Positions 12,501 through 22,661 of a stretch of 64,000 nucleotides of DNA are shown here, one piece after another. The stretch's first letter is position 1. Every line of letters begins with the position of its first letter. The translations under genes and the position numbers were made by a program. Location: assembly GCA_003116995.1 (NCBI GenBank), contig BDSL01000069.1:186001-250000 (forward strand), written 5' to 3'. Source of the stretch: Yamagishiella unicocca. Its lineage: Eukaryota; Chlorophyta; Chlorophyceae; Chlamydomonadales; Volvocaceae. The notes below the pieces were generated by a model. That model searched no databases and was not told the DNA's origin. It worked only from the letters and a program-made list of their open reading frames with translations.

Positions 12501-14069
12501 AGGTGGCGTAAGACCCGTCGGCTGTGGGGTTGTCGGCGGCTCCGATAGGGGTGGGCCGAGGCTAGGTCGGTCGCCAACAGGTGTTTGAAGTTCCAATGGC
12601 ATGGGTAATGGGGGCGTCGGCACGGATGGTGACGAGTTGTTGGACGCCGGTGGGCTGGACGGCTGGAAGGTAAGCGGTGGAATCGGGCCGTCAGGCTGAG
12701 ACGCATACTGCGGGCTGGGCGGTGGCAGGCTGATGGGCGGGGGGATACGGGGCGGAGCTAGCCATGGAGACGGCGGGGTGCTTGGCGGGGGAGGAGGCTT
12801 GGTTATCGCATCAGCGAGCTCTGGCGAGGGCTGCGGCGCCGGCATTGTCTTCGGCGGCTTTTTGGAAGGGGGCTTGCGGGGCGGCTTGGGCGTGTGCTTG
12901 CGAGACGGCTTAGTCGGGCGACCGGCTGCAGGGGGGCTTGCCGTCGGCGCCTGGCTTTCACCACTGAATGACCCATCGATTCGAATTGACACCTGAAAGG
13001 GGCTCGTCCCTGGCAGTACGGCGCCAGTGTCCTGGAGCGTCACCGTGAATCTAGACCCCGGGTGCTGTTGCATCACTTGGACCAGCAGCCGCATGAGCGC
13101 CATCGTGTCGTCCTGCGAGGGAGGGCATGGGGAGCAAAACGTGGGCAAGCCGGCGGTAAAAACAGCGCATCATTACCGCGTTCAAGTAATTACATATTCG
13201 CTGTCGTGGCTCAGGCTACAGGTGCGACCCACATGACTAACGCCGCGGCAATGTCCTACCGCTAGGCGCTGGTATGCAGCACGACGCGCTATTAATCCCC
13301 AGGGCTGAGGATACCCTCAAACCTCATGCGCGACACCGTTTCAAGCCGACCCAGATGAAAAAAAGACAAGCACAACTCCCCTATGCTGTTAGGTCACAGC
13401 AAGCTCCACACACATACGTCCCATAATTGGTTCCGGTGCTGCGTGCTGGGCAAGCCGTCAACCCAGTTTGAGATACCGCCCCCGTCGCGCCATGTTCGTG
13501 TCCTGGACCGCGCTTAGGGTCGGGGCCGTTCTTACCTCAAGCGCGGCTTTGTAGAAAGTCCCAGAGGAGGTGTTGGCAAGGATCTTTTGTGTTGGGCGGT
13601 TGAGGGAGGCTGTCCAGTCGCCGAGGTAGTCGTCGTCCTCTGACGCCGCGGAGAAGCCGCCGCCGGCCGGGGCACGGGAAGAAGGTGCTACCTCCAGACC
13701 CGCCGGCAGAGCGCCGGCCGGAATGACGAAGGCCACATCGGCATTTGGGTTGTCCGCTTTAGCCTCCAGCGCTGCCTCCGCGAGGGCGTACAGGTTCTCG
13801 ACTGCGCCGCCATCAATAACTAGATGAGCCGCCTCAGTGAGCTTGCGCATCGCTGAAGATGTTAGTCGCGGAGGCTCGCCTTGCTGTTGTCGCAGTTCAA
13901 GGCCAGTTGGGGCGTTGCCGCCGCGCAAGCGATTTTCATAGTCGCGATAAGGCCGCTTTTTAATTACGCCGTCGTCGCTGACGCCACCGAGCTGAGATGA
14001 CGCTATCGCGTGGGATAGGGAGAGCAGCACGGCGATGGCGGACAGACGCCGGAGAGGCCGGCCAGCCAT
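9587..14069 (-). CDS. Large secreted proline-rich (HRGP-type) glycoprotein
   Basis: Four exons (minus): 14069-13536, 13112-11313, 11004-10104 and 9951-9587. All join in phase and total exactly 1200 codons including the stop. Residues 1-25 form a signal peptide ([19 protein letters not shown]). Next comes a compact non-repetitive N-terminal domain rich in Ala and Leu (about residues 60-180). A short module follows ([14 protein letters not shown] to [11 protein letters not shown]), then Lys/Pro-rich sequence, ten 22-residue units [20 protein letters not shown](P)(T/S), and a run of 10-residue [10 protein letters not shown] units. The C-terminus has a second module ([15 protein letters not shown] to [10 protein letters not shown]) resembling the first. 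SP and SPPPP runs are typical O-glycosylated hydroxyproline substrates of volvocine wall proteins. No pherophorin or gametolysin domain was recognised. The last exon's end is less sure than the rest. Confidence 0.8.
10384..10855 (-). repeat. 30-bp coding minisatellite ([10 protein letters not shown] units)
   Basis: About 15 near-identical 30-bp units in exon 3 of the proline-rich glycoprotein, each encoding [10 protein letters not shown] or a close variant. The left end (about 10740-10855) holds a 12-bp indel unit and diverged copies, typical of repeat edges. The frame is preserved throughout. Confidence 0.93.
11440..12110 (-). repeat. 66-bp coding repeat, ten units with a 264-bp higher-order period
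   Basis: Each 66-bp unit encodes 22 residues ([20 protein letters not shown] plus two). In protein order the variants run P-T, P-S, P-T, L-T, P-T, P-S, P-T, L-T, P-T (with PM for PL), P-T, where P/L is residue 2 and T/S the last residue. A four-unit block has therefore been duplicated. Confidence 0.9.
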
Positions 14070-15732
14070 CCTGGCGTTCTACGACTGCCAAGCACGCGTT
14101 TATGCAGCTGGATACCGTAAACGCTATTAAAGGAATGACTCTGACACCGACGGCGCTATACACGGAACAGGCAGCTCCCGAAGGTGTAAAAGCCAAAAGT
14201 GCCCTGTAACGTTTGTAGTTTGCCACAGCAAACCCCCTAGTAAGCCATGCAATTATGCGGGCTAACGAGAAGTGACGGACAGCAGCTAACCGTCACTGTA
14301 TATAGATGATTTGCGGTGGGCGGGGGGCAATCAGATCCTACGGTGTTCGTAAAATTTCGGTTCCAGGCTTTTGAGATTTTTGCATCACTGCGAGATTTTT
14401 GCCACTTCAGTTTCAGCTGCTGTCGTGTACAAACCAACGTAGATATGTTATTCCAAGCGCAGGTGACAGGTTTGGCCACAGGGCATGTGCTGCGCACGCT
14501 TGGCACACCGCACGCACGGCGCAATACATGAAAGCTGAAATTGAAAGCCTTCCGCCTCAGGGTCGTGTGCAAGCGCTACGGGTCGCGTTAGCGTACACCT
14601 GAAATAGCTAGGTGCTGCCGGTTGGGCAATCATGCAATCAATATGTGATTTGGGTTAGGAAGCACCGCAACCGGACAGTGATTTTCATGCCTTATGTACC
14701 TTCGTGCGTGCGACCCAGATCGCCAATTACTGGCGGACACCGCTTACTGCGACGCAGGGGTCATTAGGTGTCCACAGGGAACAACAGCGAATGGTATAGG
14801 TAATCTTTTTAGCAATATTTAAACATCAAAAGCTACGGCGATGAAGGTTTTGCTCACATAACTAGGATTCCACGGCAGCGCTAAACAACGCAAAATGGAC
14901 CGGCGCTCGATGTCAGGTTGCGGGCGACCCGTGGGTCGTGGTGGGTTGAGGTACACTGATCCACCACAACCAACCACTATGCTCAACGAGTACATGCCAA
15001 GACCAAAGTGGCAATATATCAAAGAACGTCTTTATTGCGCGGACGTTGTAATCGGTCGCGCTGATGCGATGGTAACGGACGCGGGCCCATGCTGGCCGCC
15101 CAGGAGACAGGCACTGACATGTGGCGTTCCTGCAACGCGCAATCCTTTTGCAATCTGGGCCTCGCTAACAGTGACTAACAGCGCAGGGTACATATTGTTT
15201 CGAAGGGTATGCAGCCCTGCGGTCGAGGTGGGACCGCGTGGCGAATGTTTCACTTCAGCGCTTGAACACTCATTTTCCCTCAAATGGGAGGATGCAGGTG
15301 GTAGAACCAATAATTACGTCAACGCGGAGTGCGCTGCCCTCAAACCGGACCTGCTCTCTGCTTTTGACGTTCGCAGCGTTCCTCAAGGGATTCCCCTTTG
15401 ACAAAACCAAGTAGGCCATTTAAGAGTCAGCTTTGCGCACGGATCACGTTGCTGCACGAAGTCAAGCCCGTCGCGCAGCCGCGGTAAGCCGTGGAATGGT
15501 GCCGTGGATTGGAACCTGTCGTTCGAATCGGGCCGGACAAAAATCGTACGAATCCCGCCAAATAAAGCCGCGCATGTCCCGCGGCCTTGTTCATCGACCT
15601 AATTCAGGCAGCCGGAAGAGTAGAGGCGCCTACTGTGATCCCCCTTACCGTGATCCCACCAACCCCTCGTGATCCACCTCATAGACTAACTCCTCCATCG
15701 CTAGCAAGACCTTCTGCTAACTCCTACTTAGG
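14070..15732. other. Divergent intergenic region between two secreted-protein genes
   Basis: About 1.66 kb separating the minus-strand proline-rich glycoprotein and the plus-strand CAP gene, both encoding signal peptides. Open frames at 14895-15401 have no recognisable family or splice support. It presumably contains both promoters. Confidence 0.5.
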
Positions 15733-17631
15733 ATGACTCGCAACATGCGCTCAGTCCTGATAGCGCTGGTTCCGCTGCTGCTGCTTGCGCGACCGGGCCT
15801 CTCGCAGGGTGAGCCCTTCGGGACGCCGCTGCAAAGCGTTGGCGGCCGAAGACCCACGCGCGCTGGTTTCCTAGCTTTATTTGCTGTCGGCCCGGCCTTT
15901 CGAACACTTCTTCCCTTATTCAACGCTTCGAAGCTGTTCGAACTCACTTGACGCCTCTCGCCCTCTCCAGGTTCGTTGCCGCGCCGCGCCCTTCAGCAGG
16001 CCTGGGCCTCAGCTTCGTCCACAGCCAGCTCAGACGGATCCGCCTCCGCGTCCGCGTCCGCGTCCGCGTCCGAGGGATCCGCCTACGCATCTGCCTCTGC
16101 TTCTGCCGGCTGGGATAACAGCTGGCAAAGCAACAATGATGGTCAGCAGCAGTGGCAGACGACGCAGCCCAACCAAAACGGCCAGCAACAGGAGCAGTCG
16201 GCCAACGACGGTTATGCATCACTGCTAAACGCTGTCCAAGGCGGTAACAGCGACGGTAGTCAACAGCAACAGCAGCAGCAAGAACAAGGTGCGCCTGTGT
16301 TATTTGCTGTGTGCGCATGATTACGCCTTGGGTTTGTCGAGCTTCTCCACCTTGCACGTATCGTCGACGACGTTCATTCTTTCCCCGACCCACATCGCCA
16401 AACGTCCACCTTGCAGGCCAGCCTGGTAATTTTTACACAGACAACAACCAACAACAGCAGCAGCAGCAGCAGCAACAACAACAGGTACAGCAACCCACCA
16501 GCACCCCAACTTCGAGTGCGCCGTCATCTGGCTCCTGTAAGTGTTTTATGGCGGGACGGTGGCGGACGAGAAATGCGTCCTGGTTGGCCGTTGCATGGTG
16601 GTTATACGGAGAAAACGAATGGGGAGACGGCATGCATGAGTAGGATCGGCTGCCGAGGGTTCAAGACGCGCAGAGCCAGTCATGGTGTTTGGCAGGGGCT
16701 TTTAAGTAAGGTGGATTCACGAGGGTTCCGTTCCGCAGACAGGATCGCAACGGCGTTGCGCATGGCTTTGGCAGATCCAAAGTGGCGCGCTCATTCCCTA
16801 CCTCAATCTTTTTTTACCAAATCCCACACCTGTGACCGTTGCTGTTGCCTCCACCGCAGCCGATTACGCACAGCAGTCCCTAGACCGGCACAACCTCTAC
16901 CGTGGCCGCCACCAAGCCTCTCCACTGCGCTGGTCGTCCTCCATGGCGTCTGAGGCTCAGACCTGGGCCAACCGCTGCGTCTTCGAGCACTCTGGCACCG
17001 CCAGCAGTGGCCAGGGCGAGAACATTGCGTGGGGCTACTCCGATCCCGTGTCCGTCATCGATGCCTACTACGCGGAGGGTGCCAATTACCCGTACGGCCA
17101 AGCCCAGCCGGCTGACTGGCATTCCGTGGGGCACTTCACGCAGGTCAGCTTGGTCGATGATGGGTGGGCTTAGGTTAGAGGGCCTCTGGGTGTCAACGGG
17201 TTGGTACCGCCATAATTCAACCGCCCACGTTTCATAGACCTCATCACGGCCTCACATGCGTCCGCCCAGGCTCACATTTTGATGGGGTGTATTGAATGCA
17301 TAGGTGTCTCGGCCACTGACTTTTAGACACAGCCATGACGCCGGCCGGTAACGGACGGGGTTGCAGAGCCGGTCATGGAGGCTTTATTTATGTGAACCAT
17401 CTGTCCCGACCTGCTGCCGCTGTATCACATAACCTCATCATGCGCATACACTAACCGTCCCCGACCTTTACCCCCCGGACTTACATGCAGGTGATTTGGG
17501 CATCCAGCACCGATCTGGGTTGCGCAGTGGCATCGTGCGCCGGCGGCCAGCTCTTCCACGTGTGCCGGTACTACCCGGCGGGCAACATCCAAGGGCAGTA
17601 TGCGGAGAATGTGCTGCCGCCCACTTCGTGA
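15733..17631 (+). CDS. Secreted CAP/SCP (PR-1-like) protein with Ser/Ala- and Gln-rich linkers
   Basis: Five exons: 15733-15808, 15971-16288, 16417-16536, 16860-17143 and 17491-17631, all in phase, about 312 residues. A signal peptide (MRSVLIALVPLLLLARPGLS) is followed by a Ser/Ala repeat region (SASASASASEG), then Gln-rich segments including a run of 12 Gln, then a Thr/Ser/Pro linker. The C-terminal CAP domain has LDRHNLYR, the CAP signatures GENIAWG and GHFTQ-VIW (split by the last intron) and HVCRYYPAGN, with cysteines positioned as in PR-1 proteins. CAP proteins are extracellular; roles include lipid binding and, in some algae and fungi, wall or defence functions. The final TCGTGAGTA is also a good donor, so a further exon near 18471 is possible. 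Probably an extracellular-matrix or periplasmic protein. Confidence 0.88.
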
Positions 17632-18764
17632 GTACCGAGACGCGGCTGAGCATGCCCGGCTGAATACCGCGCATTGTTAAGAGGGCCGCTCCTATCCTAC
17701 GGCATGCTGAAGAATGGCGGGGCGGGCGCATGGGTTCAATTATGGCACGTTAATGGGTGAGGATGGGGCACATGCGGGCAGTGGGCCAGCAACGCAGGTG
17801 TGTGACTGGGATGGGTGCATGCAGTGATGCCTGACGGCGAGAGACGCAGAGCATACGATGTGACACGTGATGGAGGGCTCGAGGTGTGTAACGGCATAGG
17901 CGCCACGCGCGTGGAGAAACATAATGCCATATCATGGCTTGGTTTGTATGGACGTCAGCTACCACGAAACGGTGGTGGCACGTCAACTGGCAAGACGTGG
18001 TTTGTCCGCATAATACTGAACGAATGTAACATTAACGAAACTGTATCCAACATGCGTTCTGTGTTGTATCATGACCTTAACAGAAAAGGTCTCGCGAGCA
18101 GATGTAAGACAGAGCCATCTTTCATGATACATCCCAGGACAGATACAACATTCTGCCATACCGGCATTGCCAACGACACAGCAAAACGATTGCCAACGAC
18201 ACAGCAAAACGCAACAGTTTCCTTCCCGACGGTATGGTACTCTCTAGCATCCCGGAGTGTTGCTCCTGCTTTAATAAGGCACAGTTTCCCGCTTACCTGG
18301 GGTTGGGCGTGATGGGGTGGTACTTTGGGATGGAGGCGGGAACACAGTGACAGCTTGACCAATATTCGACCAATACGTGGGACAGTGACTCGGACATGCC
18401 GTAAAGTTAATGTGGAGAGTTACACAGTAGGAGTCTGTCTGTGCATAGTTCCCGCTGCCGTTTCTTTCCAGGACTGCAACGTCATGTTACCACGCACCGC
18501 CTATCCACACCGCCACCGTTGGCAGTACAACGCTCCCCTTGACACAACGCCAGACAGCAGTGCAAAATCCTCCGCCCCGACCAACCCACATCACGTGCGT
18601 GTGCGGACCAATGGGTCACCTGGACGTTCCGGTGCTGCAAGGGCACCTGCGCACCCGCAACGCCGAAAGCAATGACATGCGCATGCGGGCCAGTTGTAGT
18701 GGGCTGAATGGAAGCTTACCTTAGCGATACCTTAGATGATTATCCCTCCTGAATTGCCGCGCAG
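17632..18764. other. 3' flank of the CAP gene
   Basis: Contains a TGTAA at 17887-17891, a 23-bp direct duplication around 18167-18212, and a possible extra CAP exon starting after CCAG at about 18470. No independent gene was recognised. Confidence 0.45.
17887..17891 (+). terminator. Candidate TGTAA poly(A) signal of the CAP gene
   Basis: TGTAA 256 nt after the stop codon at 17629-17631; it supports the model in which the gene ends at that stop. Confidence 0.45.
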
Positions 18765-19330
18765 GCGACGCTCTCAAGGACACGGGAACGCAAAGATTCA
18801 CTGCACAGTGGTTCGCTCCTTTAGTTTTCCTCCCTCAAGGATTCCACCACGCATCCGCTCCCACTCGCTCTCGACACCGTAACATTCGCACCCCTCTTCG
18901 CAACCTACTATACAAGCAACGCACTGCCGCGTTCGGAAACGCTGCGGCTCGCGGAGACCTCTACGAAGGACCAACCCTCAGCTGCGAGCACGCGCGGGAC
19001 AGCCTGCGAGCCCTGGTGCGGGGTTTCAGTTTCTTGCGCACTTCCTGCGGCATCCAGCCTTCTGCAGCTGCTCTGCCAGGCACCTGGGCCTGCAAGTTTC
19101 ACTGGGCGGTTCCCCAGCAGCGCCCACGCCCAAACCAGGTCGTAATACACACCCATGTTCGCTTACTATTGGGGGTGTTTAACGTACATCTCGACAATTG
19201 TACGGATGAATACCCTCACTCACTAGCAAACAACCCTTGCCGAGCCTGCGTCCACTGCCTGGTCATGAGACCGAACCCCGGTCCCGAGGAGTTGCACCGC
19301 CAAGCCGCGTCGCTTGGGCCAAACAAATAG
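18765..19330 (+). other. Long plus-strand open stretch of unknown nature
   Basis: A frame beginning right after a CAG acceptor (GCGCAG) stays open for about 190 codons to TAG at 19328-19330. It includes DALKDTGTQRFTAQWFAPL early, ARDSLRALVRGFSFLRTSCG in the middle and PCRACVHCLVMRPNPGPEE near the end. The first two-thirds have coding-like composition; the last third is less convincing. I do not recognise a family. It could be a terminal exon of a gene whose other exons I missed, a decayed retroelement piece, or chance. Confidence 0.25.
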
Positions 19331-19370
19331 CATCAGTATACGCCAGCCCATTGCACTCATCCAGCGCCGC

Positions 19371-22300
19371 TTAGCACACCATGGCGGCTTCCGGCCTCCA
19401 CTCCTGCCGCATCACCTCCTCCACTGCGGCCATCTCCTTCACCACCCCCGCCGCCATCGTAAGATTGTATAGCCGCCCTTGGACCCCCGCGCACCCCGCT
19501 GCCGCCAGGGGCTCCTCCGCCAGCAGCACCACGTTATCCTCAATGCGCACGCCGCCCAGCCCGTCACGCACCAGCGACTCAGCCACGTCGAAGTCCAGGA
19601 ACGGCGCGACCCGTGGGTCGGCCCGCGCCTTCGCCAGCAGGGCAGGAATAAGGTAGGCGCCCGGCTCGACCGTGACAACGTTGCCAGGTTGCAGGGATCC
19701 CTTCGGCACGGCCCCGGTTTCGGAGACGTCGTGCACGTCTAGCCCTAGGTGGTGGCCGATGCCATGGGGCATGAAGATTCGGTCGACCTTCAGCTCCAGA
19801 GCCGCTTCCAGCCAGTTGCTTCCGCTAAAACGTGCAGGTGGGTGCAGGAGGAGAGGCGTTTGGAGGGGACGATGGCAGGAGAGGGTCGTGTGTGTTGCAA
19901 TGCATGCGATGACGGTGAGTGAGTTGAGGATGACGGTGAGTGAGTTGAGTACGTCTTGTGGTCGAACCAGAGCATGTGCGCACGCACGCAACCATTGTGT
20001 AAGTCGTGTACCAGGCTGTGCTGTTACATGTGGCATGGGTCTCGTGTGGATCGGGGCGGCGTACTCTGGGCCGGAACGTGTTGCCTAGGGGGAGTGTGTA
20101 CAAACAGTTTTACGCGACGGGACAGGATATTTGGCGCATGCCTAGGGGGGGGGGGCACAGACCGGGATGTGGCCTCCACCACCCTGCGCGCACCTGGCGC
20201 TGGCAGCCTCGCTCCGGATCAGCCCCATGTCCCGCAGCCCCTCAAGCAGCACCAGCCGCGCCTGCTGGTCCGCGTCCTGCAGGGAGGCGCCGGCGCTTCC
20301 GGACGGCGGCGCCTTCGCCATCAGGCCGAGCGCGGCGTGCTGCGACGCCAGCACGGTGCCGTACAGGTCGCGCGCTGCGCCCTCAAAGCGACCCGACGCG
20401 GGGAAGGTGCGGGAGATGTCCGCCGTGTAGCACCTGGAGAGGGGGGGCCGGAGGCAGCCGAGGAGTCGTGTGGGGACCTGTCACCTGTCCGCCCCCGTTC
20501 AGGTGGTGGCGCCGCTGGAGCTTCAGATTGCGAGATCTGTCGTACTACCAGCCCTCAACTGCAACCTATACCCTCCTGTCGCTAGACTCCACTTACCCGC
20601 GGCTGCCCCGTCCTGCCCCGCCCCAACCCTCGCCCACCTCCACTCCGCCCCCGCGTCCACCAGCACCAGGTGCCCCGGCGCCACCAGCCCGTCCACCGCC
20701 TCATAGTGCATGATGGCGGCGTTAGGGCCCGAGCCCACGATGGTCGGGTAGCCGACGCAGGGGGCGCCCCGGCAGCGGGTGGACATTGCGAACACCGCCT
20801 CCAGCTGGAACTCACGCATGCCTGGGAGTGGGGGCCGCAGGCGGGAACCACGTGGGGACCAGGAGGGTGGGCTTCGACCACGAGGGACGGGGGAGAGGAA
20901 GACACACGCTGACATCCACCTTCCTCGCGCTTCACCAGTAGCCTGGCTCAGCACGTCGGCCCTAAAGGCCTTCCGCACTTCGCCATGCCTCATCCAACCC
21001 AACCCGGCCCTTTCCGGCCCAGCCACTACCGCCCAGTCTTTGTGCTGCACCACACCCGGCCATTCCCTGCCCACTCTCCCCCGCAACCCCCAAACCCACA
21101 CACCCGGCCACTTCCTGCCCACTCTCCCCCGCAACCCCCAAACCCACACACCCGGCCACTCCCTGCCCACTCTCCCCCCCAACCCCCAAACCCACACACC
21201 CGGCCACTCCCTGCCCACTCTCCCCCCAACCCCCAAACCCACACACCCGGCCTGCATGCCCGCCACATGTCCATGTGCGCCGCCCCGCTGGCCCGGCTGG
21301 CCGCCAGCAGGCAGCCCACCTCCGCGTCCGTCTTCACGGCCCGGCAGCGGTCCAGGGAGGCGGGGAGCAGATCCGATGTGACACGGCAGCCTGGGGCAGG
21401 GGAACAGCGTCGAGGTCGATCATCCATATTCAGTTATTCACGCTCTTCAGGTATCACAGCACGACAAAATACTCCCTGCCTCCCAGTACGGACGCAACCC
21501 AGCTGTCCGCCGGCAGGTTCTGCAGCGCAAGCCGTATTGTAATCCGTCCCAACTGACACAACGGGTGTGCTGCCCTTGGCGACCCGCCGATGATTCCCAG
21601 CATTTCGTGGCTGGAGGACTGGTTCAAGGCCTACATCACGACTGCTGAAGGCGCATCCGTCTACAACGGCATCCGCCGGCGTCGCAATGAGGCCAATGGA
21701 GCCCCCGCAGCCGGGCCCACCTGACGGCGCCTGCGCTCGCAGCTTGTCCGCTGTGGCGGGCAGCGTGTGTAGGTCGGAAGCCCCCCGGCCCGCCAGCAGC
21801 TCCTTGAGCTCGTCCGCATAGCACACCCTGTGACCGCAGCCAAGAGCAGGGGCACGCACACGTGGGACAAGGCACGTGTCAGAAAGGCGGCCGTGGTCCA
21901 GAGCTCTGCGGTGGAGGTGCGCGTAGATTGGGAGGGGTTCCGCGCCCTGCCGTTTCCCTTCTCCCGCTTTTCCGTGTACCTGTCCGCGCCGTACTGCTCC
22001 TGGAGCTGCTCCAGGGTGGGCACTGCTCCCACCCAGTAGGAAGCCGTCTCGGGCAGCCGCGGGGCTAGCAGCGTGTACTGGCCTGAGTGCGAGGCGGGCG
22101 TAACGGGTGGGTTGGAGGTGGGCGGGCTGGGTGGGTTGGAGGTGGGCGTAATGGGTGGGTTGGAGGTGGGCGGGCCGGGAGGGCAGGGCGAAAGCGGGTG
22201 TTCCGGGCGTGAGGCGGAGAGGGAGGCGAAGGGAGCAATAGCTACGGCCCTTTATTATTAAGACTCCTCCGCCTCGTGCACTGCCCTTACCCTGCCCCCA

Positions 22301-22661
22301 TCTCCGCATCGACGTTGCACAATCCGCATCCGTAAAGGGTCAAGACACATCCAATCACGCCCCATCTCGCACCTACTGTAGCCATTTGAGCTGTTTGCCC
22401 TGCCACCTTGCTGTATGGGCAAACTTGCGTGCTACAATCGCCCCTCGCCTAGACACCGGCCCCACCACCCGGCCACTCCAACCCATTCCCCTCACCCGTC
22501 TCCGTGTCGACCAGCGCCGCATAACCCGGAAGCTCCACCCCAGTGACGTACATAAAGTACGAATTCGAGCGGTGGCGGTACGAAACGTCGTAGCCGTTCC
22601 GCGGCGGCGCTTCGCCCGCCTCCAGGTACAGCAGCCCACCTGCCAGGAACTCCCGACATAG
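19371..22661 (-). CDS. PEPD: Xaa-Pro dipeptidase (prolidase)
   Basis: M24 metallopeptidase that cleaves dipeptides with C-terminal proline. Seven exons (minus): 22661-22496, 22082-21980, 21827-21721, 21390-21247, 20821-20638, 20433-20194 and 19824-19371, all in phase. The N-terminal aminopeptidase-P-like domain has LCREFLAGG, YVTGVELPGYAALVD and LLAPRLPETASYWVG. The catalytic domain has the five metal ligands: Asp in VLVDAGAEW, Asp in CYTADISRTFP, His in PHGIGHHLGLDVHD, Glu in VTVEPGAYL and Glu in VRIEDNVV. The layout matches eukaryotic PEPD rather than aminopeptidase P. The extreme N-terminus lies upstream of 22661 and could not be fixed; candidates are near 22775-22840 and 22920-23210. Probably cytosolic; it may recycle proline from collagen-like or HRGP turnover, which is inference. 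Confidence 0.9.
19908..19949. repeat. 21-bp direct duplication in a PEPD intron
   Basis: Two perfect adjacent copies of GATGACGGTGAGTGAGTTGA plus G, within the intron upstream of the last PEPD exon. Confidence 0.85.
21060..21250. repeat. About 43-bp intronic minisatellite in PEPD
   Basis: Four to five near-identical units (CACACCCGGCCACT... CTGCCCACTCTCCCC... AACCCCCAAACC) fill the intron immediately beside the exon ending at 21247. The last unit merges with the splice donor. Confidence 0.85.
22090..22182. repeat. G-rich GGTGGGTTGGAGGTGGGCG repeats in a PEPD intron
   Basis: Three copies of the motif GGGTTGGAGGTGGGCG with variable spacers in the intron before the exon starting at 22082. On the plus strand it is a dense run of G-triplets. 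Confidence 0.75.

Noticed and set aside
16433..16633. Minus-strand ORF with a poly-Cys run
   Set aside because: Antisense of the CAG/Gln tract of the CAP gene.
19240..19330. Non-LTR retrotransposon start (NPGP-containing peptide)
   Set aside because: A short NPGP string alone is not evidence; no endonuclease or reverse transcriptase motif was found nearby.
21060..21250. CRISPR-like or tandem array interpretation
   Set aside because: Units are adjacent without unique spacers and lie in an intron of a eukaryotic gene, so this is a minisatellite.
20523..21266. Large minus-strand ORF with GVWVWGLGG repeats
   Set aside because: Read-through of the PEPD intronic minisatellite; the true exons on either side splice around it.
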